A stretch of 64,000 bases of DNA from Fasciolopsis buskii. Its lineage: Eukaryota; Platyhelminthes; Trematoda; Plagiorchiida; Fasciolidae. A model generated the notes under the pieces. The model searched no databases. It was not told where the DNA came from and saw only the letters and a program-made list of their open reading frames with translations. Of this stretch, positions 36,688 to 46,660 are shown one piece after another. How positions within the stretch are numbered: the first letter of the stretch is position 1; the number at the start of each line of letters is the position of its first letter. The translations under genes were made by a program, and so were the position numbers. The DNA lies in the NCBI GenBank assembly GCA_008360955.1, contig LUCM01009174.1, positions 445,389 to 509,388 on the forward strand, read 5' to 3'.

Positions 36688-38098
36688 ATGGATTTGGCAC
36701 GCATTAGAGAGGATTGTAGGCGGCAGAACACATTTGGCCATGTGCGTGTGTTCTCGAAAACAATGGTAAGAGTTTATGCGATCGGCCAAATTGTTTCGTA
36801 ACATTTGTGAGTCAAGCGTTGAAAGTAGGTTGCCAAGGAAAATTCTTTCAATAAACGATTATAGCAATGTTATGAAGGACGCTTGGGATTGTAGTTCAGC
36901 AAAATGTCTGCCATACTACACACCGCATGTACGGGCAATGATTGAAAATGGCGCTGCTTAGGTCCCAATAATTAGGTCCGGATTCCGAGCACAGATTACA
37001 CCCTAGTGTGCCGTATTTTTGCAAGACCGGTGGCTGTAAACAGGTAGCATCATACTGATGGCACTGCTTGTGTCGAAGTTTATGATCGCATGCAAAATCA
37101 GAACTCGCTGTTTATTACAATTTTCTTAACCACGACTATGTGATAGTTATCTTTAGTCCAAAAACCTGTTGGGCTTTGCATCTAACATGTGAGTTTGCAA
37201 CGTGATTCGTCTATATTCGTAAACAAATGAAAATACCCTGGCAACGTTGTACCAGATTATTGCCAGTGTCATATGTTTTCAGCCGGACAACATATAAACT
37301 GATGGAAACTTAAGTCCTAGATTTCATAGTTCCGAAATACGAACCTGGTATAAAAATAAGCATAGTTCCATGCAAAGAAAACATAGAGCTCTTTAACTAC
37401 TAAAGTTTGGACTGTATTTATTTGTAAACGGTATTACGGTTTCGAAACTTAAGTGGACTAGGCAGAAGAGTGGCTTGAGATAAATGAGATGATGGACTTG
37501 TTATGCCACTGTTCAACAACGAAAGTTAATTGTAACCACACCCGATTTTTGGGAGTTATGCTAGTCTCAAAGTGTGAGATGTACTCACGCTCTAGCCTGA
37601 CCATCATTGCAGTGATATGCATTTATACACAATCAAATCTATTAACAATAGGTGGATGTTGTAGGATTAGAGTAAATAATATCCCGGCTTATGGGCAAAA
37701 ATACTGTTCTGCTTCATTATGATTGTAGATGATGAATTGTTATATCCATTTTCCTAATCAAAATTTAGGACGTTCGTCATGACGTCATCGATCAACTGAA
37801 CAAAACTCACTTGGTAAGATTACTTAGCAACAATAAAGCGATCACTTAATATAAATCAATGGAGTCTATCATATGCCAGTCATTATTGGGTGAATTTCAA
37901 CTCTGCTCACTTGACTGTTTTCTAATCGAGTTGGTGAGGACAAGTCAGAGTAGTGGGCAGACGAAGTGCAACAGACGCCATCTTCCGGTTCGTACGTTGC
38001 GAAACGAGATGGATAGCTCGTTTTTGTATCCGTTTTTTACGAAGCACGAACGCGACCAAAATGATGAGCTTAAAAACATAGTCCTCAATTATCCCTGA
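36688..38098 (+). CDS. Three-exon gene model, small basic protein of about 96 residues
   Basis: Exons are 36688-36765, 37769-37813 and 37931-38098. The ATG opens MDLARIREDCRRQNTFGHVR...; exon 1 ends at ATG|GTAAGA. Exon 2 is DVRHDVIDQLNKTHL, between TTTTCCTAATCAAAATTTAG and TTG|GTAAGA. Exon 3 begins LVRTSQSSGQTKCNRRHLPV after GACTGTTTTCTAATCGAG and ends VLNYP with TGA at 38096. All junctions are phase 0. Both introns (1003 and 117 nt) end with a CTAAT-type branch sequence shortly before the acceptor. AATAAA follows at 38150-38155, 52 nt after the stop. The product is Arg/Lys- and polar-rich with no signal peptide or membrane segment. No family is recognised. Agreement of start, phases, donors and poly(A) makes this the best gene model here; the ATG could still be internal to a longer gene. 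Confidence 0.45.
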
Positions 38099-38149
38099 AT
38101 AATTGTTGATTCATTTATGATCAAAGTCAAAAAAAATGACTTCAGTAAA

Positions 38150-38155
38150 AATAAA
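38150..38155 (+). terminator. Poly(A) signal AATAAA
   Basis: Canonical hexamer 52 nt beyond the stop of the three-exon model, followed by a T-rich stretch. Confidence 0.45.
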
Positions 38156-38508
38156 TGAGTTTATTTTTGCCGGTAAATTTTCGATACAGCCGGTAAAATA
38201 GTTCAAAATACAGGACTTATATTTGGTCTACTAGCCATGGGCCTAGATTAACTAGCTGTAAGGTCCGATTCTTGGAAGAAAAGCAAAACTTGAATAGTTT
38301 TATTTGGTTGATTGCCCAAAGATGGTTTCTTTTGACTTGTGGTGATGCGTTAGATAGTTAGGGGTTGTGTCTTGGCAATTGATTCTTGGGAAACTAGACG
38401 AATTTGAGCGCACGATTTACTCCGCATGACAGTTGATGACCACTATTTATTTAATTAAACGCCATTTCCAGTACTTTTCTTGCAATCAAATTATTTCCAA
38501 TTTTACAG

Positions 38509-38724
38509 TTACTAGTTTTGCATCAGTACCTTATTTTCACGTTGAGTCTGGGGCACATGAGCGATGGTACTCGAACAAAGAGCTCGCAACTGCAAGAGGC
38601 AATATTTGTGGAAATTAAAATAGTATTGAGCCTTACATTAGTTTATTATGTTTACAAAGTGTTTTTAAATCTGATGCAAAATATCGATTTTAGAATTCAA
38701 TATAGCTCTCTACAGATGTTTTAA
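38509..38724 (+). CDS. Candidate terminal exon, frame ambiguous
   Basis: The acceptor TTATTTCCAATTTTACAG (ending 38508) is good. The phase-0 frame is open for 71 codons, with a hydrophobic segment VLSLTLVYYVYKVFLNLM. A second frame is open for 35 codons and looks equally protein-like. With two open frames the coding claim is weak. Confidence 0.18.
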   Translation, partial: LLVLHQYLIFTLSLGHMSDGTRTKSSQLQEAIFVEIKIVLSLTLVYYVYKVFLNLMQNIDFRIQYSSLQMF

Positions 38725-39544
38725 GTTTTGCAAAGTTCAGTCCAATTTAGTTTTTGCAATTACCAATTTCCAGTGATTTCATTCCCATGGAAACATTTGT
38801 AAATGTAATAGCCGTTAAAAATATTCCAGGCTATACTAATAAAAAGAATATACCAGTGGAAGCTGGAGGCGTACGCGAATAAGTGATCGTTACGAAAGCT
38901 AAACAACTGCAATGAAATCGAAAAAATTCTGAAAATAATCGTTACGGGGAATAATTTCAACTTACGCAAATGGTAAAAGCGTTATCCCCGACAGTTCAAA
39001 TGCATGCGCAAATTTGTGTCCCGTACAAGGATGTAGAAATGCAGAATCTACTTATATAAGAAAAAAAGCATGCGAGCTAAATAAATCAAATTTCAACTCA
39101 GGTGAAATACCCGACAGCTTTTGGAATTAGGGTTTATCAATTCTGCAGTGAACACAAACGTTTAAGAAAAATGTCAAATAGACATTTCCAATCCTGATAT
39201 TTGACCAATCTGAGGACAAACGTAATGAAAGTTGACATCATGGCATCCAAATTCGATGCGCCATATGGCTAACGTGTGCAGCGTTTCATTTTCCGCAAAT
39301 GGAATGTCATATCTACCAGTGAACTGGCGTTTTCTTCCCTGTCAGCAGACTGGACGAGGAGGAATAATTTCCCGTTTCCAAACCAGAAAACCGGTTGACT
39401 GTGGACATCACAATGTCAATCCTCCCTTTACTTATGGTCTGCATTCGTTATATAATCCGATTTTTTTATGAAAGTCAGAATTGGAACTTTGTGTTGGTCA
39501 TAATTCAGATTGTTGTCGGTTTGCATGGGGTTTCAGTGGCTCAG

Positions 39545-39660
39545 TTTGGCGTTTAAGCCGCAAACTTTTCATCACTAGTCAAGGTCACATCGTCAGTGCA
39601 AGTGTGCACTGACCACGTCATCTCGACTAGTGAAGAACGATTTGCGACCTAAATGTCAAG
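39545..39660. mobile_element. Fold-back (MITE-like) element, copy A
   Basis: A palindrome of about 116 bp centred at 39602. The inner stem GTCAGTGCA/TGCACTGAC (39592-39600 and 39605-39613) is perfect around a 4-nt loop, and CACTAGTC/GACTAGTG (39573-39580 and 39625-39632) is perfect. The outer arms TTTGGCGTTTAAGCCGCAAA and (reverse complement of the right end) CTTGACATTTAGGTCGCAAA differ at a few positions. It has no coding capacity. The right end matches the element at 35.1 kb. Confidence 0.65.
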
Positions 39661-39880
39661 CTTAGCAATCAGAATCTCCAACGTTCTCTCTTTTCATTAA
39701 AACAATAGATCAGTGGCCAGTTATAATTGTGGCATAGCCGTAGAAGGGACAATGCATTTTCAGGCTTTGGGAATTGTCAATATTGTTTGATATTCACCAG
39801 CCAGTGCTGCTTTCTAGCCAGCCCTGAAACACGTTGACGAAAAGCAGGAAATTAGACAATATAAAAATGAACTGAATTCA

Positions 39881-40244
39881 TGTTATATCCCCTCGGCTGA
39901 ACGTTTGAGCAATGCGTAGTGACCAAACTGACCCAAGTCAAAAAAGGCGGATCCATACTACTAAGGTAATATTTGGAGCAAATTGTTTATGTACAACAAG
40001 CAAACCTCAACAGTGTGTCTTCTCGGGCTGCGTGAACGACAAAGAGCGTCAAACAAAACCAACCAGCGGCAAACTCACGCTCGTGGCAATGTCGAGAGTC
40101 CAGGTTGTCAACACTACGGTCAAAATGGTGCAATAAAACAAAAAACGAGATTTGTCCCACAGAACACAATTGGCAATGAGTAGATGGTACAAAAAAGGGG
40201 AAATGTTAATGGTTGTTTCGAATTCCCCTTGGGAATTCTTTACA
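39881..40244 (-). repeat. 3' LTR of the BEL/Pao element
   Basis: About 364 bp, similar to 44567-44963; shared blocks include AACCAGCGGCAAA, GTCGAGAGTCCAGGTTGTCA and GAGATTTGTCCCACAGAAC. In minus sense it begins TGTAAAG. A purine-rich stretch (TGAGGGACGG) lies just inside the element and may be the polypurine tract. Confidence 0.85.
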
Positions 40245-40284
40245 CCGTCCCTCAAAATCCGACCAGGATTTTCCTTAGGCGCCG

Positions 40285-40868
40285 TTAAGTTTGGTTGGTC
40301 TTCACCGGTTCTCTTACGGTTTCTCTGCTTCTAATCTTTGTAAGGTTACTCAACGATATTGTTGTGTCAGATGGTTCATCTCTTAGTGCTCCCTCCCGGT
40401 TCAACAGACCCGGAGGCCTGCTTCCCACCTGAGGAATGTTGACTGTTGAACTAGTTCCAGAAGTATCCTGGGCCCCTTCTATGAGACAAAGCTTTCTGAC
40501 ATCTTGTTGCGCTAACCCTTCATCGCTCCGTACGGTCGCCGTTCTCGCTAAGCCGTCGTCTGATTGTTCCGTGTCTTCGGTGACTCCGATCGGCCACCTA
40601 GTTCGCGGTGAAACTCCTGAGACAAGAAGTAATGCACCGACTGATCTGAAGCTGCGTTTTGATTTGTCCATTTTTGTCTTTTCTGTGAAGGTGGAAGATA
40701 CTTCCTGGTCCATCGCTTACAAAACAAGGACGCTAGATGGCTAACATGTCTCCATTGGCGAACCAGTCTCTCTCGTAATGTAGTGGCCGGGATTTTACGA
40801 GAATCGCCTCTCATAATGAGTATATTGTTGGGAGTGAGTACCGTTAAATCACGACAATCAGAGGTCAT
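40285..40868 (-). pseudogene. BEL/Pao pol C-terminal domain (frameshifted)
   Basis: The upstream frame (40548-40868) carries the family signature LTPNNILIMRG, then RQWRHVSHLASLFCKRWTRK and YLPPSQKRQKW. The downstream frame (40285-40713) carries SPRTRWPIG and KLCLIEG. Together these form the conserved region after integrase in BEL/Pao polyproteins, split by a frameshift near 40.6-40.7 kb. The plus-strand ORF over it is a shadow. Confidence 0.85.
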
Positions 40869-40959
40869 CCATTCACTGCCCGTTCACAGCCCGCAAGAAA
40901 TGTAACTAGCACTTCGTCGGTTATTGACTGTTTGTCACAAGTTGAAAACAGGATACGTC

Positions 40960-41837
40960 TTACCGAACGCACCATGATCTCCAATATTCCTCTTCGGTGA
41001 CTGGAGTGGGGAGAGTTAAGTTCCATTGCACTCGCTTCTGCATAAGCCTATCAAAAATTCTGCCGGTAGACCACTTCCCCACTAGGCTTTTCAGTTCACG
41101 CTGAGCTCCGACGAAGTCCGTCCCGTTGTCACTAAAGATTTCGGATGGTGTTAATCTTCTCGACATGAAACTCAATAGGGTCATAATAAGAAAATCAGTA
41201 CTAAGAGAATGAGATGCTTCCAGATCCACCGCATGCGTCTGAAGACAAGTAAAGAGACATCCGTATCGCTTTTCGGTCTCAAGACCATGCTTTGCTAGGA
41301 CTGTGCCAAAGTAGTAGACCAGGGATTTCAAAGAAATGGAAGGAAACCAACCTTGCTGTATCCTGTTTGCTGGCCGCGGGGCCACCATTTGCTTACCCAC
41401 GGTCGCCAATTATTCCCGGCATCTCCAGCAGTTTCCAACTAAGCGTCTTAGTGCAGCTTCTCTGTGTACTATCCAAAATCTGCGGATTGTAGCCAGCGTC
41501 TGAGATGGTCCTACAAGTCCGTCCAGGATATGATACTATCTAATTACGGCGCTCGTGTAGAATGAGTTCCGGGAAGGATAACTGGATGCTTCACACTTTC
41601 ACACTGACTGGAACAGTTCAGTCGGCCGCCAACGCAAATGAACTCATTAATTAGAAAAGGGTTAAGCTCAGCTATTGTCAGTGGTATAAAGCGGCTACTA
41701 ACACTGTTTACGTTCATTTTTTGAGTGCTTCCAAAGTCCGTTACACCTACCTTTGTACTATGCAAATGATGCTTTCTTCCGATCTTGATGTGCCGATCAA
41801 CTTCAACGATTCTAAGGTTAGCGTCTAGCCTGAGCAT
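40960..41837 (-). pseudogene. BEL/Pao integrase (zinc domain and catalytic core), degenerate
   Basis: 41544-41837 holds FICVGGRLNCSS and KHPVILPGTHSTR, which normally lead into the zinc domain. A second frame at 41.40-41.51 kb reads QTLATIRRFWIVHREAALRR then CWRC, the H2C2 half. The core in 40960-41409 shows EKRYGCLFTCL and FSDNGTDFVGA (second catalytic Asp). The usual VDYFGP, with the first catalytic Asp, reads VYYFGT. At least two frameshifts and the Asp to Tyr change make it inactive. Confidence 0.88.
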
Positions 41838-42164
41838 TTACCTGCCCTAATCTGAACGTAAATTTTGAAAGGGATAAGCCAGGTTACGGATCTTGGCATC
41901 TGAAACCAATCCGCATACTTGGCGAAAAGTTATTCTAATGGGTTACCCTCTAACTGCAGGCAAATTTTCCTCAATATCTGCTTCGGTTCGGTGTTTGCTG
42001 GCGGCCCTATTTCCTTAAGCGTTGGACAATATTTTATCCATGATTACCTATTTTGGCCCGCGGAACAAATACTCGAAATCTTCACGTGACCTGGTACCTC
42101 TCGATGCTAAGTTTGAAGGGTTCACTTCCGACTTTACATGGCGCCGCTGACAAGGCTTGGACCA

Positions 42165-42560
42165 TTTGTGAATTTATGCTAACCGACTCGCTACGTAGGT
42201 GCTGAATCTCGTTCTTGTGTTGCTTATGTAGTACAGGACAATAGAGGAGTCGGTCTAGAAGTACGTCTTGTCAAACACAGTTCACGCCTCCTCGTCAAAT
42301 ATGTGGTAAATTCTTACTGCCAGCCTTGCCGCGGCTAACTCCTTTCGAGGAATGGTTACCATCTTCTGAGGTGTGACTCTTAATTTGGAGAAAAGCAGCC
42401 TAGAGTATGGAAGAGAAGCACTAGAGTGCACCTTAACGTAAGCGACCGCTCCATAACCAGTCTTGGCCATTTTCACGGCCAACTGGTCTTCAATTGAAGG
42501 GGTGGTCCTTAAGCAACCATAATTGTTAAACTCATTATTGTAGAATGAATCAAGCTATTT
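42165..42560 (-). pseudogene. BEL/Pao RNase H region fused to the pre-RT segment by deletion
   Basis: One minus frame reads INHVASNVDSLTK, a stop, NEFNNYG, PSIEDQLAVKMAK, then directly TGYGAVAYVK, TIPRKELAAARLAVRIYHIF and, after stops, TDSSIVLYYISN. PSIEDQ belongs to the linker before RT and GYGAVAYVK to the segment after it (the Peptidase_A17/RNase H region). The intervening RT core is missing and the junction near 42463 keeps the reading frame. In-frame stops precede and follow. Confidence 0.8.
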
Positions 42561-42592
42561 TGTCAATGAATCTACATTGGATGCAACGTGAT

Positions 42593-43287
42593 TTATGTTC
42601 CCGGCCCTGTACGCACCTTGATCGACTGGTCCAATAACGTCCGAATGGCATACGGCTGTTTTCGTCCACCGAAACGTTGCTCTAAGGCTCGGTGTGCTTC
42701 ACGGACGTCCGCGCCTATAAGGATTCTCACTCTCATGTCCGCTAGTTGATGCCTCTGGACGCATTGTAGATGAGGCCACAAAAGGATGTCAGCATCCGGA
42801 CAGTATCTCGCTGACTGTATCGGGAGACTTTCTACACTGAACGCTCTTTCAAAATGCACGTACTCATTCCCTGACAACAAAGCCAAAGTCCAGTCTGAAA
42901 TTCCGAATCTCATGTTGTCGTTCCGTTGACGGTCGAAATTAACAACAAAACAGGGGAGGCCCTGAGGCCTATTAACTCCAAGAGGTCCCTCTGAATGATG
43001 GTCACATCTGAACCTGTATCCAATAAGGCATAGGTTTCCTCGCAACCCTTTGGTCTCTCAATTCTCGCTGGTAGAATGCCCAGACTAATAAGACATTCGA
43101 ATCTTGAGGTGGTAGCAAATTGGTTGGGTGACTGATCGACTGGCTTTGCGACGGGTGTGCAGTGATTACCATGCCGTTTCTCTCCATCCGTGTCGGGCAT
43201 GTTCCGGCCGGTAAATTGTTTACCCACATCATGCAGTAATGGATGATGTCCCCTTCGACAATCAGTGCTGGAACATAGTTCGTACAC
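42593..43287 (-). pseudogene. BEL/Pao protease and linker
   Basis: The frame 42910-43287 has CRRGHHPLLHDV (third zinc-binding motif) and the retropepsin site ALLDTGSDVTII. The frame 42593-43045 continues with FGISDWTLALLSGNEYVHFE, IGADVREAHRALEQRFGGRK and AIRTLLDQS, typical of Peptidase_A17. A frameshift lies between them near 42.92-42.97 kb. The catalytic Asp is intact. Confidence 0.88.
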
Positions 43288-43525
43288 GGGGCTTTGTGTC
43301 GACGAACCGAAAAAAACATGCCTTTACTTCCTTAGGAAACTTCCATCTTCCCGATATTTCAGTGGACAGGAAACGAGAACATTTATCCATTATGTGCAAT
43401 CCATTGCAGACCAGGTATATTTCTACGGCGATTCGTGGAACAAACCCTCCTGTTGTATTTAACAGTAAGGCATCTGAGTGATTCTTCGGTGAGTTCTGTT
43501 TCCAATTAGGTGTTTGCATGCTCAA
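43262..43525 (-). pseudogene. BEL/Pao gag zinc-knuckle segment
   Basis: CLVC-type knuckle: LVCNGLHIMDKCSRFLSTEI then GRWKFPKEVKACFFRF follows the BEL pattern CxxCxxxHxxxxC...FxxxxxxxRxxFxKxxxxCFxC, with the last Cys lost. The frame shifts into the adjacent 43002-43319 frame. Confidence 0.75.
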
Positions 43526-43539
43526 GGAGGCCGGCTGCC

Positions 43540-44345
43540 CGACTCCAGCTTACCAAACCTACTTCGGGAGATCCGCGCTTCACGGGACAGCAGTGCCTGC
43601 AGATCACTAAACTTAGGGTCTTTTCCGCACCTCAATATATGATCGACCGACCTATTCCACAATTCCTGGATCCGGTTGGGTAACGCTCGGACGACCTATT
43701 CCATCGTTCGCAGTGAATTCAAATTCCCTAGGCAATGCTTTTGTGTGAGCGCAACTTCACAGTTGAGCATTTTTAACGACAGCTTCGTCAACGCGTCAGA
43801 GTCATCGGGAACCGACGGCAGTCACTTCAATAAACCACCAATCAACGATCTAGCAACCACGTGTTCTTGTCCATACAGATCTCTCAGAACGTCTCTGGCT
43901 CTTTTATAAGCAACTTCGGAAGGCAGCAAAACACAATCCTTTATGGCATCCTTGGCTCGCTCCTTGCAATAGTGCAATAGATACAGGAATCCTTGTCCGT
44001 CATCTTTAACCCTGAAATCTATGTAATATTCAAACTGCCTAACGAATCTTCAGCAAGACGACGCATTACCAGTGAAAAACTCCAGTTCGACCTTGGGCAG
44101 GTCCACCCGATAGTTAACTGCACCTTCTGTGGTCGAATGAGCTGGAGCCTCAAACGTCGGTTCCGTTTGTATATGGCAATCTCTCAAGTACCGAGACAGG
44201 TGTCTCCCATCAACCACCTCAATTTAGCACATATCCAAAACCGGTTTGTTTTCTTCCTCTTTGGCAAGTGCTAGCTTCATTTCCGCCAACTCAGTTTCGC
44301 TCTTCGCTTCGAAAAGCTTTTGCTACGTATCCAATTCTAGTTTTT
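43540..44345 (-). pseudogene. BEL/Pao gag, DUF1759-like, with in-frame stops
   Basis: In a single minus frame a charged N-terminal helix (KSETELAEMKLALAKEEENK) is followed by LPKVELEFFTGNASSC, a TGA, then FVRQFEYYIDFRVKDDGQGF and LYLLHYCKERAKDAIKDCVL. These match the DUF1759 pattern LPKLxLPxFxGxxxxWxxFxxxFE...YLxxxxxGxA. Further in-frame stops follow (TGA after IGGLLK, TAG after LRTME). At least four stops in about 260 codons mark it as long dead. Confidence 0.82.
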
Positions 44346-44566
44346 TTCAGTTGCCTTTCTTTTGAACGAGCTAACAACTATTCACTCTTAGCCGTGTGGG
44401 AAACCGAACTGTTTGTGGAATGGCCTGACAAAAGTGAACCAGGAAAAGAGATACAACCAACATCTACGAGGAAAATGGTTTGGTTCACCTGGGCGTTGTT
44501 GTCCGTGGGCTCGCCTAAGTTAGCCGTTCGACTGCGTAGTTTCGTTGCCAATCGGCTGCCAAGGCT

Positions 44567-44963
44567 GTTGAGTACCGCAAGCCCCTCGACAGAACGTTTA
44601 AGCGAAGCGTAGTAACCAAATTGGTTCAAATCAAAAAAGGCGGACCCAAAGTACTACGGTACTGGTTGGAACAAATTAATTATGTACAATAAGCGAACCT
44701 CAACAGTGTCTTCTCGGGCTCTGTTAATCCGCCTTCTGACAACAAACCACTTGACCGACGAAGAGCATCAAACAAAACCAACCAGCGGCAAATCCACGCT
44801 GGTGGCAATGTCGAGAGTCCAGGTTGTCAACACTACAGTCAAAATGATGCAATAAAACAAAAGACGAGATTTGTCCCACAGAACGCAGTTAGCAGTGGGT
44901 GGACGATACAAAAAATGAGGGAAAGGTCACTGGTTGGTTCGAATTTCCCTTAGGAACTGTACA
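44567..44963 (-). repeat. 5' LTR of the BEL/Pao element
   Basis: About 397 bp. Relative to the other LTR it has about 28 extra bases near 44.72-44.76 kb (GTTAATCCGCCTTCTGACAA region). In minus sense it begins TGTACAG. The sequence just inside (plus-strand 44530-44566) contains TTGGCAGCCGATTGGCAACG in minus sense, where a primer-binding site would lie; the tRNA is not identified. Confidence 0.85.
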
Positions 44964-45334
44964 CATATATTCATCCGGAAGATCGAGTACGTTTTAAATA
45001 CTGTTTCCCTGGTATATGAAAACCTCAATACAAAATCCCTTGGAAAATGTTACACTTTTGCACTTCTACTCGAGGTTATTTTGAAAAAGCCTTTCGAAAA
45101 CCAATGTTTTACGAATGTTCACAAGGAGCAATCCGTTTGGCCAATGCAGCAGATCTGTGAGAGAGTGCCTCTCGGCTTTCTATAGGTTGTTTTTTTTGCT
45201 GTAATCAGAAAGGTTTCCGTAATCATTGACCAACTGTGTAATTTTACCACGCAACGAGTATAAAAGTTACCCGAGAGGATTTCGAAAGTAAGGAAACATT
45301 TGCTAAATGATGTAGTAATTCGTGGTTTTATGGG

Positions 45335-45400
45335 TTCGAGCTAGCAACCACTAACTTCCAAGAGCTGCTATCTCAGCCATTTGAACCAAGGTAGCCGAAA
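45335..45400 (-). repeat. tRNA-like relic
   Basis: The minus strand reads AAATGGCTGAGATAGC (box A-like) and GCTAGCTCGAACCC (box B-like) about 40 nt apart. No intact cloverleaf and no family 1 body. Probably an old SINE head. Confidence 0.35.
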
Positions 45401-45665
45401 AATAAAACCAGACATGTTCCTTGTTCCACAGCCAATTAACGGTGAATTTTAAGAGTCGGCCGAGAACAACTGGAAAACTTGCAATCACCGGCACAATTTT
45501 ATCAGTTTGATAATAATTTGTAAAGTAAAATAATTTGACAACTGACCGTTTAAAATAAACTGCATTAATTGAATCATGAATCACGTTCAACCTGCGACCA
45601 ATGTGCTATGTTTTTCTTGACTACTTGTAAGACACTAAATCGAAATTTGTTTGGTACTTCCGTAG

Positions 45666-45809
45666 TTTTTCAAGAGAACATTAATTGGCCCATGCGGGGA
45701 CAAAGTCCTTCCGCTTGGAAAGATCTAATCGCAAAGTGTTGCACGATAACCAGAAACCGTCAGACACACGTTGTTTTGACCAGGGAAAAAAAGTTTATGA
45801 GAATCGGGA
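45666..45809 (+). CDS. Candidate internal exon
   Basis: The acceptor TTTGGTACTTCCGTAG (ending 45665) and donor GGGA|GTGAGT (GT at 45810) bound 144 nt in one frame, 2 nt in and 1 nt out. The peptide starts FQENINWPMRGQSPSAWKDL and ends EKKFMRIG. The donor is close to consensus. It could be joined to later plus-strand exons (46136 or others), but phases do not match directly, so an intermediate exon would be needed. Unknown family. Confidence 0.28.
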
Positions 45810-46135
45810 GTGAGTTAGTTTGCAATTTGATTTGACGTTCGTTTTCCAACCTCACGTTTAAGATAAGAACGCGGAACAGATTTTCCTTAGAAAATCAACT
45901 AAAGCTGTGTTGAAAAGAAACGAAATAATTCCTTATTTGTTTTGTCGCTTCACGTTCATCGGTTTACGGGGATTGCGTGATGAAATAGGTTGTCATATTG
46001 GTGAACTGAGACTTGCAGCGATCGAATCCAGCACTAGGATCCTCCGGGTGAAGTTTTCAACGTCATCTAACAGGGAATCAACGATGCAATAGTTATGGTC
46101 TTTCTATGCTTAAAGTATATATGATTGTATTTCAG

Positions 46136-46250
46136 CGAGCAATATGACCACCAAGTCCGGGGATTACAGGGCCTAGAAAATAAACTTGACCGGCTAAGAC
46201 TATCAGGAGTCACAATTAATAAAGCGGAACAGCTATCTCACATTTTTTAT
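46136..46250 (+). CDS. Candidate exon, coiled-coil
   Basis: The acceptor ATGATTGTATTTCAG ends at 46135. A 1-nt-phase frame follows: EQYDHQVRGLQGLENKLDRL, then RLSGVTINKAEQLSHIFY. It ends at a possible donor TAT|GTAATA (46251) or reads on to a TGA at 46272. Leu and Ile fall at heptad-like spacing with charged residues between, as in a coiled coil. Composition makes this one of the more believable single exons. The protein is not recognised. Confidence 0.42.
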
Positions 46251-46582
46251 GTAATATTAAACAAATCTAAGTGAGATCTGTTTAACGCCATTGATCGGTA
46301 AGATTTGCAAAAAATCACATATATCCACCGTGTTTGCTTCACTGATTTGTTCCCAGATTATGCGGTAAAGCGAATCTGGGCCAGCAAAAACATTCCCATA
46401 TCTGTGGGCTGCTCAAGCTTTGGTTTACTTTTCAACTGCCTCTAACATACGAAACAAATTATTCTACTGCAATCGTTAATTACGTGTAGTAATGAAAAAA
46501 AATTCATCTAATGAGTTTATGCTGCAACCTATTTCCGACTGTAGAATCAATCTAACTGCGAAATGTGCTTGACATTGACGAG

Positions 46583-46660
46583 ATTCAAACCCACGTATGG
46601 ATCCAACCAACTCATTTTTGTCGCATGTATTCCACTGGCTGAGCTACGAAGCCATGCCAG
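46583..46660 (-). repeat. tRNA-like relic
   Basis: Minus strand: TAGCTCAGCCAGTGGAATAC (box A with D-loop) and GGGTTTGAATCTC (box B). The spacing suits a tRNA, but the T and acceptor stems do not pair well, so it is a degenerate tRNA or SINE head and not a working gene. Confidence 0.4.

Larger units (their letters stand above)
39881..44963 (-). mobile_element. BEL/Pao LTR retrotransposon, internally deleted and decayed
   Basis: Two direct LTR-like repeats flank about 4.3 kb that reads on the minus strand, in order: gag (DUF1759-like), zinc knuckles, aspartic protease (DTGSD), RNase H, integrase zinc domain and core, and the PRTRWP-type C-terminal domain. Protease is followed directly by RNase H; the RT palm and fingers (about 0.8 kb in full elements) are absent. 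Every domain is broken by stops or frameshifts, so the copy cannot move by itself. The BEL/Pao assignment rests on the gag type and on the conserved ADVREAHRALEQR and KLCLIE signatures. Possible 5-bp target duplications ATTCA (39876-39880 and 44969-44973) do not abut the right LTR exactly. Confidence 0.88.

Noticed and set aside
40436..40744. Plus-strand ORF of 102 codons
   Set aside because: Antisense of the pol C-terminal domain, which has clear BEL/Pao motifs on the minus strand.
43239..44612. Plus-strand ORFs over gag and protease
   Set aside because: Shadow frames of the retrotransposon; the minus strand carries the recognisable domains.
39876..44973. ATTCA target-site duplication of the BEL/Pao element
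   Set aside because: Five bases separate the right copy from the best LTR boundary, so it may be coincidence. Kept only as a remark.
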